From Toxoplasma gondii ME49 (lineage: Eukaryota; Apicomplexa; Conoidasida; Eucoccidiorida; Sarcocystidae): 64,000 nt of DNA. The DNA is taken from contig NC_031472.1 in NCBI RefSeq assembly GCF_000006565.2, forward strand, positions 1,916,227-1,980,226. Reading direction: 5' to 3'. The position numbers and the translations under genes were made by a program. The first letter of the stretch is position 1, and every line of letters starts with the position of its first letter. Positions 10,891-22,700 of this stretch are shown one piece after another. The notes below the pieces were generated by a model. That model saw only the letters and a program-made list of their open reading frames with translations. It did no database searches and had not been told where the DNA came from.

Positions 10891-13800
10891 ATGCCTCTCC
10901 TGCCTCAGCGTAACGGACCCCACCTGGGGGCGCTTGCCACAGAGTCTGGGTCCTTGGGGTCTCAGCCTGCGGAGAAGAAAGGGCATGCTTCGGCAGACAC
11001 GCGGACAAGTTTCAGCAGGCCTCAGGCCGCCTCTCTCGCCGACTTACCTCCAGCAGGCAGAAGAGTTGGAAGCCGGGAGCATTTCTCTCTCTCCTTGTCT
11101 CACAGTGGCGGGGAAGCTCCGATCCGTCGCAGCGCGAAAGCCAACAGGCCTCCAACGCCTCCCGTCCAGTCTGCTCTCGCGCGCGAGGCTCGACCGCTCC
11201 TGCCGAGCGAGGACAAAAAGGGACGAGATGTCTCCCCGTCTCCGTCTTCCTCTTCTCTCGCCTCTTCTTCCTCTCCTTCGCTCCTCGTGGCTGCCGCTGT
11301 CTTCTCTCATCCGGTGCATGCAGCGTTTGCCTCCCAGCTCCGTGCGCCGTCGCCTCGCCAGGCCTCCACGCGGCTCTCGTCTTCTCTCGGACAGGTCTCG
11401 CCGGCCGCCTCTCTCTCTGTCTCGGTCTCTGGAGGCGACGCGTATGCGCAGGACATGAGTGCCTGTCGAAGGAGCTCTGTTCGCTCCGAAACGTTCAGAG
11501 TGTCTGCGCGGGAGGCCCCGCCTCCGCCGCCCCACACGCAGGGCCCCACGCGGCGGGCAAGTGTCTCCTCGCCCTCCCGCCGAAGAAGCGGGACGCCTTC
11601 GTATCTGAACCCCACTGTCGCTTCGCGGCAGCGATCTCTGCAGCGCAGCGAGGAGCGAAGGGGAGAGCGTTTTTCTCGGAACCGGTCTCCGTCGTTGACT
11701 CGCGAGGGGCCCTCTCGTTCTTCTCAGATTCCGCTCTCCTCGCGGCCTACCTTTCCCCCATCCTCTCTCACTTCTTCTCTTCGTCTCCACAGCGTGTCTG
11801 CGACTCCAGGCGCGCTGCCGCCTCTGCCGCCTGCGCGCTTTCGAGGATGTCGAGCGCTCGAAGAGACCGAGCAGAGGCGGGTGACGGGCGCGCTGCAGCT
11901 GCAAACTGTCTCGTGCATGCGTTCGTCGTCTTCAGACAGGGAATTGACACTGGGGACCGACCGCGGCGAAGTTTCACGTAGCCTCGGGGGCCCTGCGGTG
12001 CGACTCGCGCCCCGAAGAGCACTCGGCGAGAGAGAGGAGACAGCGGAGTGCGAAGAGAGGAACGCGGAGGGCAGAGGCGAATCGAGGAGCAGGTCGGAGC
12101 AAAGGGCAGAGGGCGAAAACACTAAAGACGGGAGGAGGCGAGCGATACGAGAAGCGGGAGAAGAGGGGGAAGCGAGAAGCACGAGAAGAAGTGCAGAGCT
12201 CGGAGGCGGTAGAGAAGGACGAGCGAACGCAGAAACGGGAGAGAGAAGGCAGGTGCAGCCTAGCGTCACTCGAGACTCACATACAGCGAAGCCGAGGATG
12301 TCGTCTTCTTCAGCCCCCTCGCGAGGCGAAGACGAACGCTGTCACTTCGAGACGCCCTGGGCGCTGGGGCCTTCGTCCACGCCGCGCCGCCGCTCTTCAG
12401 CTTCTTCCTCCTTTTCATTGTACACTTCATGTTCTTCTCTTCGCGCGACAGAGAGAGAATCCGGAGAGGGGGAAAGCCGATCGAACCGTGGTCTGCGGTC
12501 CTCTGCTTCCCCCCAAAGCGTTCCGAGAGACTCCGAATCCAGGCGGCAGAGTCAGTGCCTCAACACACACACACAGTGTGTCTCGGCTCCAGTCTCGCGA
12601 GAAGAGAAACAGTTCCTTTCTGCGGCTGCTCGCGTCTCGGCCTCCAGCCGCCCACGCGCAGACCCGCCCGAGGCGAGGGCGGGGCCTTTGCTGGAGGATC
12701 CGTGTGCTCGTTCCTTCTCCTCTTTCGGCGGAACTCGTTCGCCTTCTGACTTGCAGAGACGGAGTTGTGCGGAGTTTCTACTGGAGGCGAGCGCGACGGA
12801 CGCAACTGCGAACTCGAAAAAGAAGGAAGAAGCAGCCGAAGAAGATCTTTCCTCGAGTTCTTGGTTGGAGCGCGACCCTCTGTTTCGGGCACTGTCGGAG
12901 CGGGCCGCGTCGACGGTCCGCGAGTTGCCTGTCGACCAACTTCTTGCGGACGAGGCCGCGAGCTTTGGAGCCCAAAACCCCACAGTGTCGCCTCGCGGTG
13001 GGAGGTCGGAGACAGGTGTGGCCGCGACCGGAGGAGACAGTCCCCTGTTTCTATCGCAGCAGCTCTCAGATGGGGAGGCTCCAATGCTCACAAGGACCCA
13101 GAGACCTGACGAAGAAAAGCGCGCGAGGGAAGCAGATGAGCTCGAGAAAGAGGTCAACCGTCACGAAGAAGAGACCGGCGCGCGAGGGAGTGTGGGGGGA
13201 CAGAGACTGCCCCAGCGTGGAGACAACGGAGGCAGCGCCTGGAGCGAGAGCAACCAGACTTCCCTCTGCCCTGACGTTTCCCGCAGATGTTTCTTCTCTC
13301 TCTTTTCTCGCCAGGTCGACTCCGCAGAAAGCGCAGAAAGCGAGAGACGCGGTAACGTTTCATGTGGCGACGCGCATGTTGAAGCAGATGCTGAGGAGTC
13401 GGACGAGACCGAAGCGAAAACGAGGAGAGCGGGGGGTGAAGAAGAGAGAGACCAGGAGGACGAGAGGGGAGAGAGAAAAACGCAGGTACTCAGTCGATAC
13501 CCGGTATCTTCCTCGCAAGCGAGACGGGAGCCAAGTCGCCTCCACTCTTCGGCTGTCTCCAGGGCCTCTGTGCCGTCTTCGTCTTCTTCTCGCGTATCAA
13601 AGGAGAACGCAGAAAGCAGCCTGTCTCATGCTTGGCCTTCCTCGCTTCCACCTCCGCCCAAGCGAGGACTCAAGCCCGAGGGCCTTTCCTCTTCCACGGA
13701 CCGTCGCGCGTCTCCTTCTCTGATTCCGAAGGCGCGGCCTCTCGGTCTCGCTCGTCCTGCAACTGCGCGAGAGCGAGCAGGTCAGGCCAGGGTCGCGTCC

Positions 13801-15162
13801 ACGCTCTCGTCTTCCTCTTCTCTTTCTTCTGCCTCTGCGTCTCTTTGTTCCTCTTCTTCCGGCTTGCTGAGAGTCGCGGGAGGTGTACAGGGACGGAGAG
13901 ATCACGCTGCAGATGGGGCAGGCGGGGAGAAGGGAGACCCTTTGTTTGCGTCGGTCGTAGCGGGCGAGGCTGAGGAGGAAGCGTCTCTCGCAGGCAGACA
14001 TGCAGAGACCCCTCAGAGAGAAGGAGAGAGGGAGGGAAGCGAAGACATGGCGGAGGGAGGCATCAGCGAGTCTCCTGCTTCCGCAAGTGCTGCGTCGAAG
14101 AGAGGAGGTGGACTTTGTGACTTGTCTTCGTGGCTTGTCTCGTCGTTCTCCTTTTCTTCGCGTCGTCCTCCTCAGTCGCAAACGGGAGCGAGGCTTGCGT
14201 CTGGAACGAAGACGGTGTCTGCCTCTCTCGCCGCAGACTCGGTCGCAGACGAGAGAAACCAAGGAGCTGGCGAGAGAGGCCGAGCCGTCGGTCCTCGACT
14301 CTGGAGGGAAATCCTTCGCAGGGCGCTCACGCTCCTTCTTCTCCTCGGTCGGGTGCTCACCTCCTCGTACGACTCTCTCGCGGCTCATGGAGGCGTCCGC
14401 GGCGTTATCGCTTCTCTCGAAGAAGCAAAGGAAGAGAAAGAAGAAGTGAGAGAAGACGGGAGAGAAAACGATGGCAGCCGAAGGGGAAGCCGAGCGAGAG
14501 GAGACAGCACACAACAGAGCACGATCACTCGTAGCCAAGGAAGCGTGGAGAGGCCGTTCACGGAGACAGCGAGGGGACGCGAAAGTCGAGGGGATGGAAG
14601 AAAAGAGTTGGCTGGAAAGGGCAACCGACTGCTTGTGCAAACTGGACAGAGAGAAGCCGCGCGACCTCGATCAGCAGATGCTCAAGGTGTGTCTGTGGAC
14701 AGCCGAGTGAGCGACAGTTCGGGTGCGTCGCCGATGGGGAGACTCTCAGAGGCGGCTGCTCGACTATCCATGGAGAAAGGACGTTTCGCATGTCATCTTG
14801 TCTCTCGTATGGTTTGCGAAGCCGAGAGCCAGGTTTTCTCTGGGGGTGTTCTCTCTCTCCTTTTTGGGAGACGCCGAGAGGGAGAAGGTGAGAGGGAATC
14901 CGCAGCGAAAGGCGGAGCACGCGCCGAGCATGCAGCGGGGACGGCGGAAGTCAGGAAAGACTCGTGGATTCCAACGCGAGAAAAGGACCCGGGGAGTCTG
15001 GAGGAGAAAGCGAAAAGTGACGGACAAGCTGCGGCAACTGAAAGGTCTTTTTCCCTCACTTCTCCACTGTTCTTCATCGCTCTCCTCTCCTTTCTCGGAT
15101 TATTCTTCTTCTTAACTCTTGAGTCTCACGAAGACGACCTCGTAGACATCGACTTTATGTAA
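10891..15162 (+). CDS. Large Ser/Arg-rich hypothetical protein with a C-terminal membrane anchor
   Basis: Single open frame of 1423 codons with no intron needed. I recognise no catalytic or structural domain. The first 1100 or so residues are low-complexity Ser/Arg/Glu/Pro sequence typical of coccidian disordered regions. A hydrophobic stretch (ALTLLLLLGRVL) lies near residue 1148. The chain ends in a clear transmembrane segment (PLFFIALLSFLGLFFFL, about 1393-1411), then LESHEDDLVDIDFM, an acidic tail of only 14 residues. This is the layout of a tail-anchored or type II protein facing the cytosol. The ATG at 10891 was chosen as the first in frame, but the frame stays open for a while upstream, so an earlier start or a 5' exon is possible. 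The length of the frame and the sensible C-terminal anchor argue against a chance ORF. Confidence 0.6.
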   Translation: MPLLPQRNGPHLGALATESGSLGSQPAEKKGHASADTRTSFSRPQAASLADLPPAGRRVGSREHFSLSLSHSGGEAPIRRSAKANRPPTPPVQSALAREARPLLPSEDKKGRDVSPSPSSSSLASSSSPSLLVAAAVFSHPVHAAFASQLRAPSPRQASTRLSSSLGQVSPAASLSVSVSGGDAYAQDMSACRRSSVRSETFRVSAREAPPPPPHTQGPTRRASVSSPSRRRSGTPSYLNPTVASRQRSLQRSEERRGERFSRNRSPSLTREGPSRSSQIPLSSRPTFPPSSLTSSLRLHSVSATPGALPPLPPARFRGCRALEETEQRRVTGALQLQTVSCMRSSSSDRELTLGTDRGEVSRSLGGPAVRLAPRRALGEREETAECEERNAEGRGESRSRSEQRAEGENTKDGRRRAIREAGEEGEARSTRRSAELGGGREGRANAETGERRQVQPSVTRDSHTAKPRMSSSSAPSRGEDERCHFETPWALGPSSTPRRRSSASSSFSLYTSCSSLRATERESGEGESRSNRGLRSSASPQSVPRDSESRRQSQCLNTHTQCVSAPVSREEKQFLSAAARVSASSRPRADPPEARAGPLLEDPCARSFSSFGGTRSPSDLQRRSCAEFLLEASATDATANSKKKEEAAEEDLSSSSWLERDPLFRALSERAASTVRELPVDQLLADEAASFGAQNPTVSPRGGRSETGVAATGGDSPLFLSQQLSDGEAPMLTRTQRPDEEKRAREADELEKEVNRHEEETGARGSVGGQRLPQRGDNGGSAWSESNQTSLCPDVSRRCFFSLFSRQVDSAESAESERRGNVSCGDAHVEADAEESDETEAKTRRAGGEEERDQEDERGERKTQVLSRYPVSSSQARREPSRLHSSAVSRASVPSSSSSRVSKENAESSLSHAWPSSLPPPPKRGLKPEGLSSSTDRRASPSLIPKARPLGLARPATARERAGQARVASTLSSSSSLSSASASLCSSSSGLLRVAGGVQGRRDHAADGAGGEKGDPLFASVVAGEAEEEASLAGRHAETPQREGEREGSEDMAEGGISESPASASAASKRGGGLCDLSSWLVSSFSFSSRRPPQSQTGARLASGTKTVSASLAADSVADERNQGAGERGRAVGPRLWREILRRALTLLLLLGRVLTSSYDSLAAHGGVRGVIASLEEAKEEKEEVREDGRENDGSRRGSRARGDSTQQSTITRSQGSVERPFTETARGRESRGDGRKELAGKGNRLLVQTGQREAARPRSADAQGVSVDSRVSDSSGASPMGRLSEAAARLSMEKGRFACHLVSRMVCEAESQVFSGGVLSLLFGRRREGEGERESAAKGGARAEHAAGTAEVRKDSWIPTREKDPGSLEEKAKSDGQAAATERSFSLTSPLFFIALLSFLGLFFFLTLESHEDDLVDIDFM

Positions 15163-15934
15163 AGAAAACCGAATCAAAGGAGGAGAACGAGACTGGAGGG
15201 ATGCTCTGGGCGAGGAGAAGTGGGAAAATGGTGAAGGCGAAGAGCAGGCTGTCTTCTTTATCTCTCGAGCTCCTGCTGTGACGTCTGAGCGGGTGTCTCC
15301 CCGAGAGTCGCCCCGCGCGGGAGTCTCTGCTGTGTGCCTGTGGAGAGGCCTGCCTTCAGTCGTGTACGCGCGTAAACCGTCTTTCGAAGTATTCCCAGTT
15401 TCACCTGTCTGGAGACGCTCCTGGGGAGAAAGGTCAAAGTCCTTCCTTTTCCTCTGCGCCTCCGCAGTGAAGCAGAGAGAGAGAACAAGGAAGAGCACCA
15501 GCAGGGTGGAGAGGTCGAGAAGGGAAGCGAACTTTAGGACCTCGAGAAACCAAGAAAGAACATGAGAGTTTGCGCGCTCTCGATCTACCGATTTGTCTTT
15601 TTCTTGTCTCTTTGAGAGGGAAGATGAATCTCCATCTTCAGCCTCTGAGAAGCCGTCACAAAACTAGACACGAGGCTTGTGCAAGGACCCCGGGCAAACG
15701 TCCGTGGCTTCTTCTTTCAGAGAAGAAAGACGAAAAGAACAGCCTCACCACAGAGTCCTTCACAGACTCTCCTGCGTAGAAACGCACTCCAGCCTGTGCG
15801 CTGCACATGCGTCGGCGAGTATCCACATGTACACAGGTATACGCATGCATAAAAAGTTTCGGCTATCCAGAGATACATTTAGATTTTTATGCAGCTAGAG
15901 ACATCTACGCGTACGCAACGGAGCACACATGTAA

Positions 15935-15936
<2 letters not shown>

Positions 15937-15977
<41 letters not shown>
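15937..15977. repeat. (TA)n microsatellite
   Basis: About 20 TA dinucleotides without interruption, in the convergent intergenic region. Confidence 0.95.
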
Positions 15978-15979
<2 letters not shown>

Positions 15980-16117
15980 AAAGCATAGTCATGCATGTAT
16001 CTGCAAGTGAGCATCTACACATGCATCTCACCATCAATGGAGATAGTCGTACACATGTATGAAGGCAGTCATTTATAAGCGCGTATGAATATACAGTCAT
16101 ACACACGTATACATCTG

Positions 16118-16119
<2 letters not shown>

Positions 16120-16153
<34 letters not shown>
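16120..16153. repeat. (TA)n microsatellite
   Basis: About 16 TA dinucleotides, followed shortly by a TGCATGCATGC word. Confidence 0.95.
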
Positions 16154-16155
<2 letters not shown>

Positions 16156-16517
16156 TGAGTGCATGCATGCGCCTAGATTCCCCGCGGAGGCTCTGCGATG
16201 ACAACGGAAGAAAGTGAAGAACGACGATCTTCGAAAACAAAGGACTTTCTGCGTTCTTCTCTACCTCTGTCATGCTGTGGACTTCCAGCTTCTCGGTCCA
16301 CGACTTCGGTAGTTGTCACAGTTGCCCCGTTGTCTGCCATTTCGGCTTACACTCGAAACGAAGCGGAAGGCGCTTGATAAAGTCAAACCACTCCCCAACG
16401 CCCTTCCCGACGTATGCTGCAGATTCTCAAGCCAACCTCCCAGCGAGTGGAAGATGCCCCGGACTCTCTGCTCTGAGCTTTGTCTCAAAAACTCCAAAAC
16501 GCAAATGCACGTACAGA

Positions 16518-16582
16518 TATAAATATATACAAATATACACATATATGTATATTTGTATATATATATATATATATATATTTTA
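16518..16582. repeat. Compound (TA)n microsatellite
   Basis: AAATATATAC steps followed by a clean run of about 12 TA dinucleotides. Confidence 0.9.
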
Positions 16583-17582
16583 ATTAGATGCACATATGTA
16601 AGTACCTCTGCACAGAAGCATAAACATTTGTATATGCATACACATGGAGACGTATATGTGTGTTAACGTAGGCTCATGTCAAGTCGCCACGCGCGCGCGT
16701 TGTGATCTGAACTCTGCTAATCTCTGAGTTCCTCGTGACTTCCGCACCTCAGCTTTCGCCTCTCTTTTCAGATGCACTCTCTAGGAGGCCAATGAGCCTT
16801 TGGGGCGCTAGAGGCTCTGCAGCCTCCTTTTTAGAGAACCTCATCTGGTTCTCTCGGCTACCTGGAGGATCCCGGGTGTCTGTGAATCTCTCACTGAGTT
16901 TATCGCATTTTCTTCCGGTCAAAGAAGAGTGACGCATGTGTGGAGCAAGACAAGCGCGTAAAGACGCAAACAGCGCCGAGAGTGCAGGCGAATGAGTGAG
17001 GCGGAGGCGACAGCGGTAACAGCAAGTGCGTGCCTTTTGACAGAGCGGAAAAGTCGCGTTTCTTGAGTTTCAGAGTATCTCTTTGAAAAGTGGAAGGTGT
17101 CAGCGACATTGCAGCTTATTCGTCTTCATACTTCTCTGTAGTTTCCTGCATCTTGATTCTTTTTTATGACTCCTCTCCAGTCCTGGACGTTGCGAAAGAC
17201 TGGCCGTGGCTCAGGGATCGCACGAGATCCTGTCAGTTTGTCTCATCCGAGGTCCCAACCTCAGAATTGCTCCTCGGACTTGTCGCCTCGGACCGCGAGG
17301 CGATCGTGTGTGGAGGACGCCAGCGTCTTCCCGCAGAAGGAGCGCGAGGCCACAGACAGACACCAGAATGAAAAAAAAATTAGATCCCTTCAGAAACGTT
17401 CAAAAACGCGCTCTGTCTAGACACCCAAGTGCGCATGCGTCAATGCCACCCTCGCGTCTCTCTCTCTCTGCACCTCTCGGCCTCTGCAATGCCAACCAAA
17501 TCGCTGCAAGCTCTTCAAAATCCTAACCAAGAACTGAGGAATCTTACACATGTCACGCATACACAATGACACACATATGCAT

Positions 17583-17615
17583 CCATATATGTTTATATAT
17601 ATATATATATACATA
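17583..17615. repeat. (TA)n microsatellite
   Basis: Short TA-rich tract just beyond the stop codon of the methionyl-tRNA synthetase gene, so it may be in its 3' UTR. Confidence 0.85.
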
Positions 17616-17722
17616 TTCAGATAGAGATAGACATATGTGGAGAGCTGCGTGTCTTCGGCGTTTAAGCCGAGAGAGATCTTCACTTTCACGGAGTCTCTTT
17701 TCTCTGTTTGTCCATCGTCTGA

Positions 17723-18292
17723 TTAGCTGAGTGGAGGCAGCATCTGTTGCGGTGTCTCGACAGCCCATCCACCCGGCATCATGTCGGCGCCTTCCTGCTC
17801 GTTTTCTGCACTTTCTGTCTCCTCTTTGCTGCATGTTTTTCCTGACTTTTGCGCGAGAGTGCGGAGGCCAACGGGCACCCGCAGTTGGGCAAAAATTTTT
17901 TCGGCGAGGCCTGGCGAGACAGGCGCCAGCAGTCGCGCGAAGCGGCGAAGGAACTCGCAAAGAAAAAACAAAGCTGTTTCCAGAGACGCGCGTCTGGCCT
18001 CCTCATTCGCAGCAGAAAGAGAAAGGGAGAGGTCAGAAGAAGACGAGAGAGAAGACGAGAAAGCCGAAGATGGGCGGAGCGACGATGAGGAAAGCAGCCG
18101 CCAAGGAGCCTGCAGAGTGGAGGGAAGTAGAAGAAATGCAGAGCAAACAGAAGTGACGGAGGCCGAAGGAGAGGCGCGAACAAAGACGCAAGACATCTCT
18201 CTGGCCACGCAGAAAGTCCGCATGCACCGAATGCTGGAAGAAACAGACGCTCGTCATCTCGCGCATTTCTTTCTAGTCCTGTGGATATATAC

Positions 18293-18348
<56 letters not shown>

Positions 18349-19736
18349 GTATGTACGTATATAGGGAGAGACGATGAATAAGCAAGAGGAATTAGACGGC
18401 TGGAATCGAGAACTGGAGACGATTCCGAGAGAGAGAAAGAGAGAAGCGAGAGAGAGCTATATGCATGTAGTTTTTGTCTATGTTCGCAAGTTCGTGGCAT
18501 CCCATCTGTTCTCCTTTCTTTGGTGTGCCACCCTCGACCGAGTTCGCAAGAGACAGTTCCTGTCAACATTTCCAGAGTCCGTTTCTGTCGGCATGCGTTC
18601 AACTGTTCGTTCCCTGAGACTTACCAGGCGATCGATGAATGCGTTCGCCTCGCTCGCGAGCCGCAGCAGATGTCGGGTGTACAGGTGGAACTGCAGAGTG
18701 TGCATGCATGCGTCTGCGTCTTGCTCAAAGTCGATTATCTTTTTCAGGAAAACTCGACAGTCTTCCTTCATCCGCTCAGAGGCTCCCGCCGTTGTTGAGG
18801 TGTCTGCATCGAGACTGCTCTGCAAGCCTTCGCATTCGCGTTCCTGCGCATGGCCCTTCGACTCGTTCCACATGCGTTGCTCCTGGGCGTCAGGCTCCCT
18901 GCCTCTTCCGTCGTCTCTCTTGTCTCTGACCGCGTTGTCTCCGAGCCACTGTTTCTCCCTCGCGGCGGCTTCGCTTTCTTCTCTCGCAGCCTCAGTCTCC
19001 TCTCCTCTCCCGTCTCTCTCGCTGTTCTCGTCGCGTCCCAACGACGCAACGTCTCGCGCGCTTGTCTCCGCCGTCGCGCGTCGCCTGTCGCTCTCTTCCA
19101 CAGGTCGCGTTTCGGCTCGACTCGCGCCGAACGCCCGGTCGACCCACCGCGGCCGTCGAGGGAGCCGACCTCTCGCTCCGCTGCGTTTCCACAGCAGACT
19201 CAGGACCCTCGAAAGCAAGTTCCCTACTGACCTCTGTAACGTCACGTAGACTTCAGGGATGGACAAGCTGTTCTCGCCTGCACTCGCAGATGGAGAACGA
19301 GAGGACGAGGCGTGTGGGCGAGGAGTTGTTTCGCTTCGCTTGGTCTTCTCGAAGCCAGCAGCGGTCGAGACGAAAAAAGCCATGTCCTTCTCGGGAGACT
19401 TTGCATGCAGCAGAAAGAAGCGAAGCTGAGACACACACCAGCCCCCGTGGGCAACGCAGCAGAAACGCGTTCAAGCGCTCTCGTGACTTATCGCGAGTCC
19501 ACGCCGCGCTCTTTACCGACTCGACATGAAACCCACTCACCAGACCGTCCAAACACATTCACATATGTAGATTTATGCCTATAAATATATAAAAATAAAT
19601 AAATATATATAAATATATATATATATATAGGGCCTGGCTAAGAGCGTTGACGAAGGGTGGTAGAGAATAAGGGGTCACATGCGTTCTTCGGAAAGCGACT
19701 TGCACACCATACATATTCACAGACACACATATACAA

Positions 19737-19780
<44 letters not shown>

Positions 19781-22700
19781 AAAGAGAGAGGTTTATATAA
19801 ATAAATATAAATATATGGAAATATATATATATATATATATATATAAATATTTATACGAACATGAGCACACGTATATACAGATCGGTATGTGTCCTGGCGT
19901 TAGGATGTTGATTCGGAGAGGAGGGACGAGGTCCGAACGCACAGACGATGAAAGCGCCAGCACCGTCTCAGTGAGGGAGTATGTGAAAGGGCATTGCCGC
20001 GTTAAAGAAAGGAGAGTTTTCAGAAGCGAATCAACACTTCGGCGAGCCTCTGGCATTTGCATTTTTGCGTCGTCGTTGCATGCATTGCTTTGTCTTTTAT
20101 ATAAGACGCATACCACGTCCGGGCTGTACAGGTCGACCAAGCGCCGCAAGGCCTCGCTGAGGGAGTTGTCGCCAGACCAAGAAGCCTTCGACTCTACATC
20201 ATCTTTGTCAAATCGCGCTCTTCCCCTTTGTTCACTCGCCTCGCCTCTCTCGCCTGTCTTCTCTGCCTTCTCGTCTCCTCTCCGGCATCCCCCTGTCTCT
20301 GCTGCAGCTTCTCTGGACGCTTTTCCACAGTCTCCTCGAGTCTCCCCTCCAACGTCTCCTTCGGTGTCTTCTCTGCATGTCCCTCTGGAGTCTCCGTTTG
20401 TGTCTCTCCGCGGTGTCTCTGCGTCTCTTGTCTCTCGTTCTCCTCGCGTTCGAGACCCGTCCGCATTCGTCGCGTCCTCGTCTGGTAAGGAGGTTTTCTC
20501 CTGCGTCTTTTTCTCGCTTCTGTCTCCGTCGCGAGAAGCCGAAGGCTGTTCCTCTTCCTCGTCTCTTCTCTTTCTTTCCTGGACCGGCGTCTCCCGAGTC
20601 GCCGCGTCGGAGGAAGAAAGGCTCACCGCGGCAGCGCTCTTTGACAGCTTCCGGTTGCGGGTGTCTGTCCACCAGCCGTGGACCAGGAGGCGCCGCGGGA
20701 GAGGCAGGCCCACACCGAGCAACAGCGCAGGGAGCAAAACTCCGTGGAAGCGGAGAATGTCTTTCCCCAACACCTGCAGAGAGGGTGGCCTGGAGTCCGC
20801 AAGAAACGAAGGGGAAATTGAGAAGCAAGGCGAGTGGAGGACGTGAGGCATGGAAACAGCAGGGAGGAGGAAGACAGGAAAAGCAAGATAGAACGGCGCA
20901 CAGACAGAAGCGTGGAGAGAGAAGCAGAAGAAGCAGAAGGAGAAACAGAACGAAACATAGGAGAGAAAGAAAGAAACATACAAGGACATCTAGAGAGATA
21001 AAAAGACAGAATAAAGACAGTAATACATACATACACACATACATAGATATTATATACGTATATATATATATATATATGAAGAGATAGAGAGAGAAATGGG
21101 GACGAGAGACTACATGGAGTCGGAAGTAAAAAGTGCAGGGCATGCTTCAAAGACCCAAGTTGGGAGAGACACATCCGTTTCCACTGCGTTGGTTCACCGT
21201 TTACGTTTGTGACAGGTCGACAAAGAAAGCTGGGATGGTGCCTTTGAACAGCGACCGAATCTGCTCACCAGAGAGCGCGAAAGCGACGCGAATTTACGTC
21301 GGGGAAACCTGCGGCTGTGAGATATCCGACGACGGCATCAAACCACACATACACCGCATTTCGCTCAGACCGGCAAGAAGAAGAGCGAGACGAAGACGGG
21401 AAGGCGAAGGGAGAAGGGAGTGAGAGAAAATCATCGAAGTCGACGGGAGGCACCCGCAGACCCCAAACTCCCACCGTGTTTCCACTCTGGCGCCTCCGCT
21501 CCGTCCGACGAAGGATCTCCTCCCTCGACACTGAAGAATCGACAGCGGAGTCGGATCGAAGAGAGCATGGCGAGAGATGCGACTGTGGAGAAGAAACTGG
21601 TGAAGAAGAATACGGCCAAGACGCAGGCGACGACGAAGACGACGAAGCAGCCAACGAGTGAAGGAGAGGCGAAACTGTATACGTCGAACTGGGTCGAGAG
21701 ATGGCGAGGTCGCGGAGGCCGCCATGTTCTACGAAGGCTTTCACTTCTTCCAGGCGGCTCGCGGGGGCGATCGAGAAGAGGCGAGGCGACGCGTAGAGCC
21801 TAGAAGGAACGTGACAGGAAGAAGAAAGGGTGACTTTGGAAAGGTGAAGCCAGCAGAGGTCACAGAGGAGGATCCACGGGCGCATAAACAGAAAAACAGA
21901 TTTCTTCTCGAAGACACAACGCGGCTGAGAGACGTCTCTGTCTGCTCTTCGAAGCGGAGGAGACATCTGCGGGTGAAACGACTCAGAGCCTCCAGGGGAA
22001 CCACTGCCTGCGGGAACGCGATGCCGCGGTTGCTGGGAGAGTCCGTGTCTGGACCGCCCGGCTTCCCTTACTGTAGGAGAGCGTCTTTGAAATGCGTCAG
22101 ACGGAAAAAGTAAAACTCGGCGCCTCCTCCTTCCCCTGCTGGATCTTCGCTTTCTTCCTTTTCCTCCTGCTTCTCTCCTCGGTGTTCCTCTCCGTCTTCG
22201 CTTCCTTGACTCTCTCGCCTTCTTCGCCGGTCAAGACAAGCTGCCTGAGAAGCCTCTCCGCCGCGTCTCTCTCTCTCTGGCAGAGCAGCCGAAAGGGGAG
22301 AAGAAGACACAGAAAGAGAAGAAGGAGACAGAGAAAGAGAAGAAGACAGAGAAGAAGACGAGACGGAAGAAGAGGCCGGGCCAGGAAGAGACGCGGAGAC
22401 GGGGGAACGAGTGCCCCGCGAAACGTGCATACCCCACGCTTGGTCTTCTTCTTCTTCTCCAACGAAGTTGAACGCCTCCTGTCTCCCTCGCGAAGCGGAG
22501 GCGGAGGACAAGGCCGAAGGCAAAGGGGAAGCAGCCGCTTTGTAGATCAGGCCTTTCTCTTCCAGCATTCTCCAGAGTGTCCATACAGCCCGTTCGTGCG
22601 CGCTTCGCGGTGTTGCTCGTTTCTTCGCATCGCCGCCATCTCTCCAGAGTCTGCGAATTTCGCCGCTTTTGTCTCTTTCCTCACCCAGTCGTTCTGTCTC

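Larger units (their letters stand above)
15163..17722. other. Convergent 3' intergenic region
   Basis: 2.5 kb between the stop codons of the tail-anchored protein gene (plus) and the methionyl-tRNA synthetase (minus), so it should contain both 3' UTRs and polyadenylation sites. It holds four (TA)n tracts and TGCATGC words (16160-16172). No coding sequence can be supported. Confidence 0.5.

Noticed and set aside
12191..13723. Plus-strand 510-codon basic frame and the minus-strand frames of 181-347 codons within 11-14.7 kb
   Set aside because: They overlap the longer 1423-codon frame, have no distinguishing feature and are strongly Arg-rich, as off-frame readings of this codon usage are.
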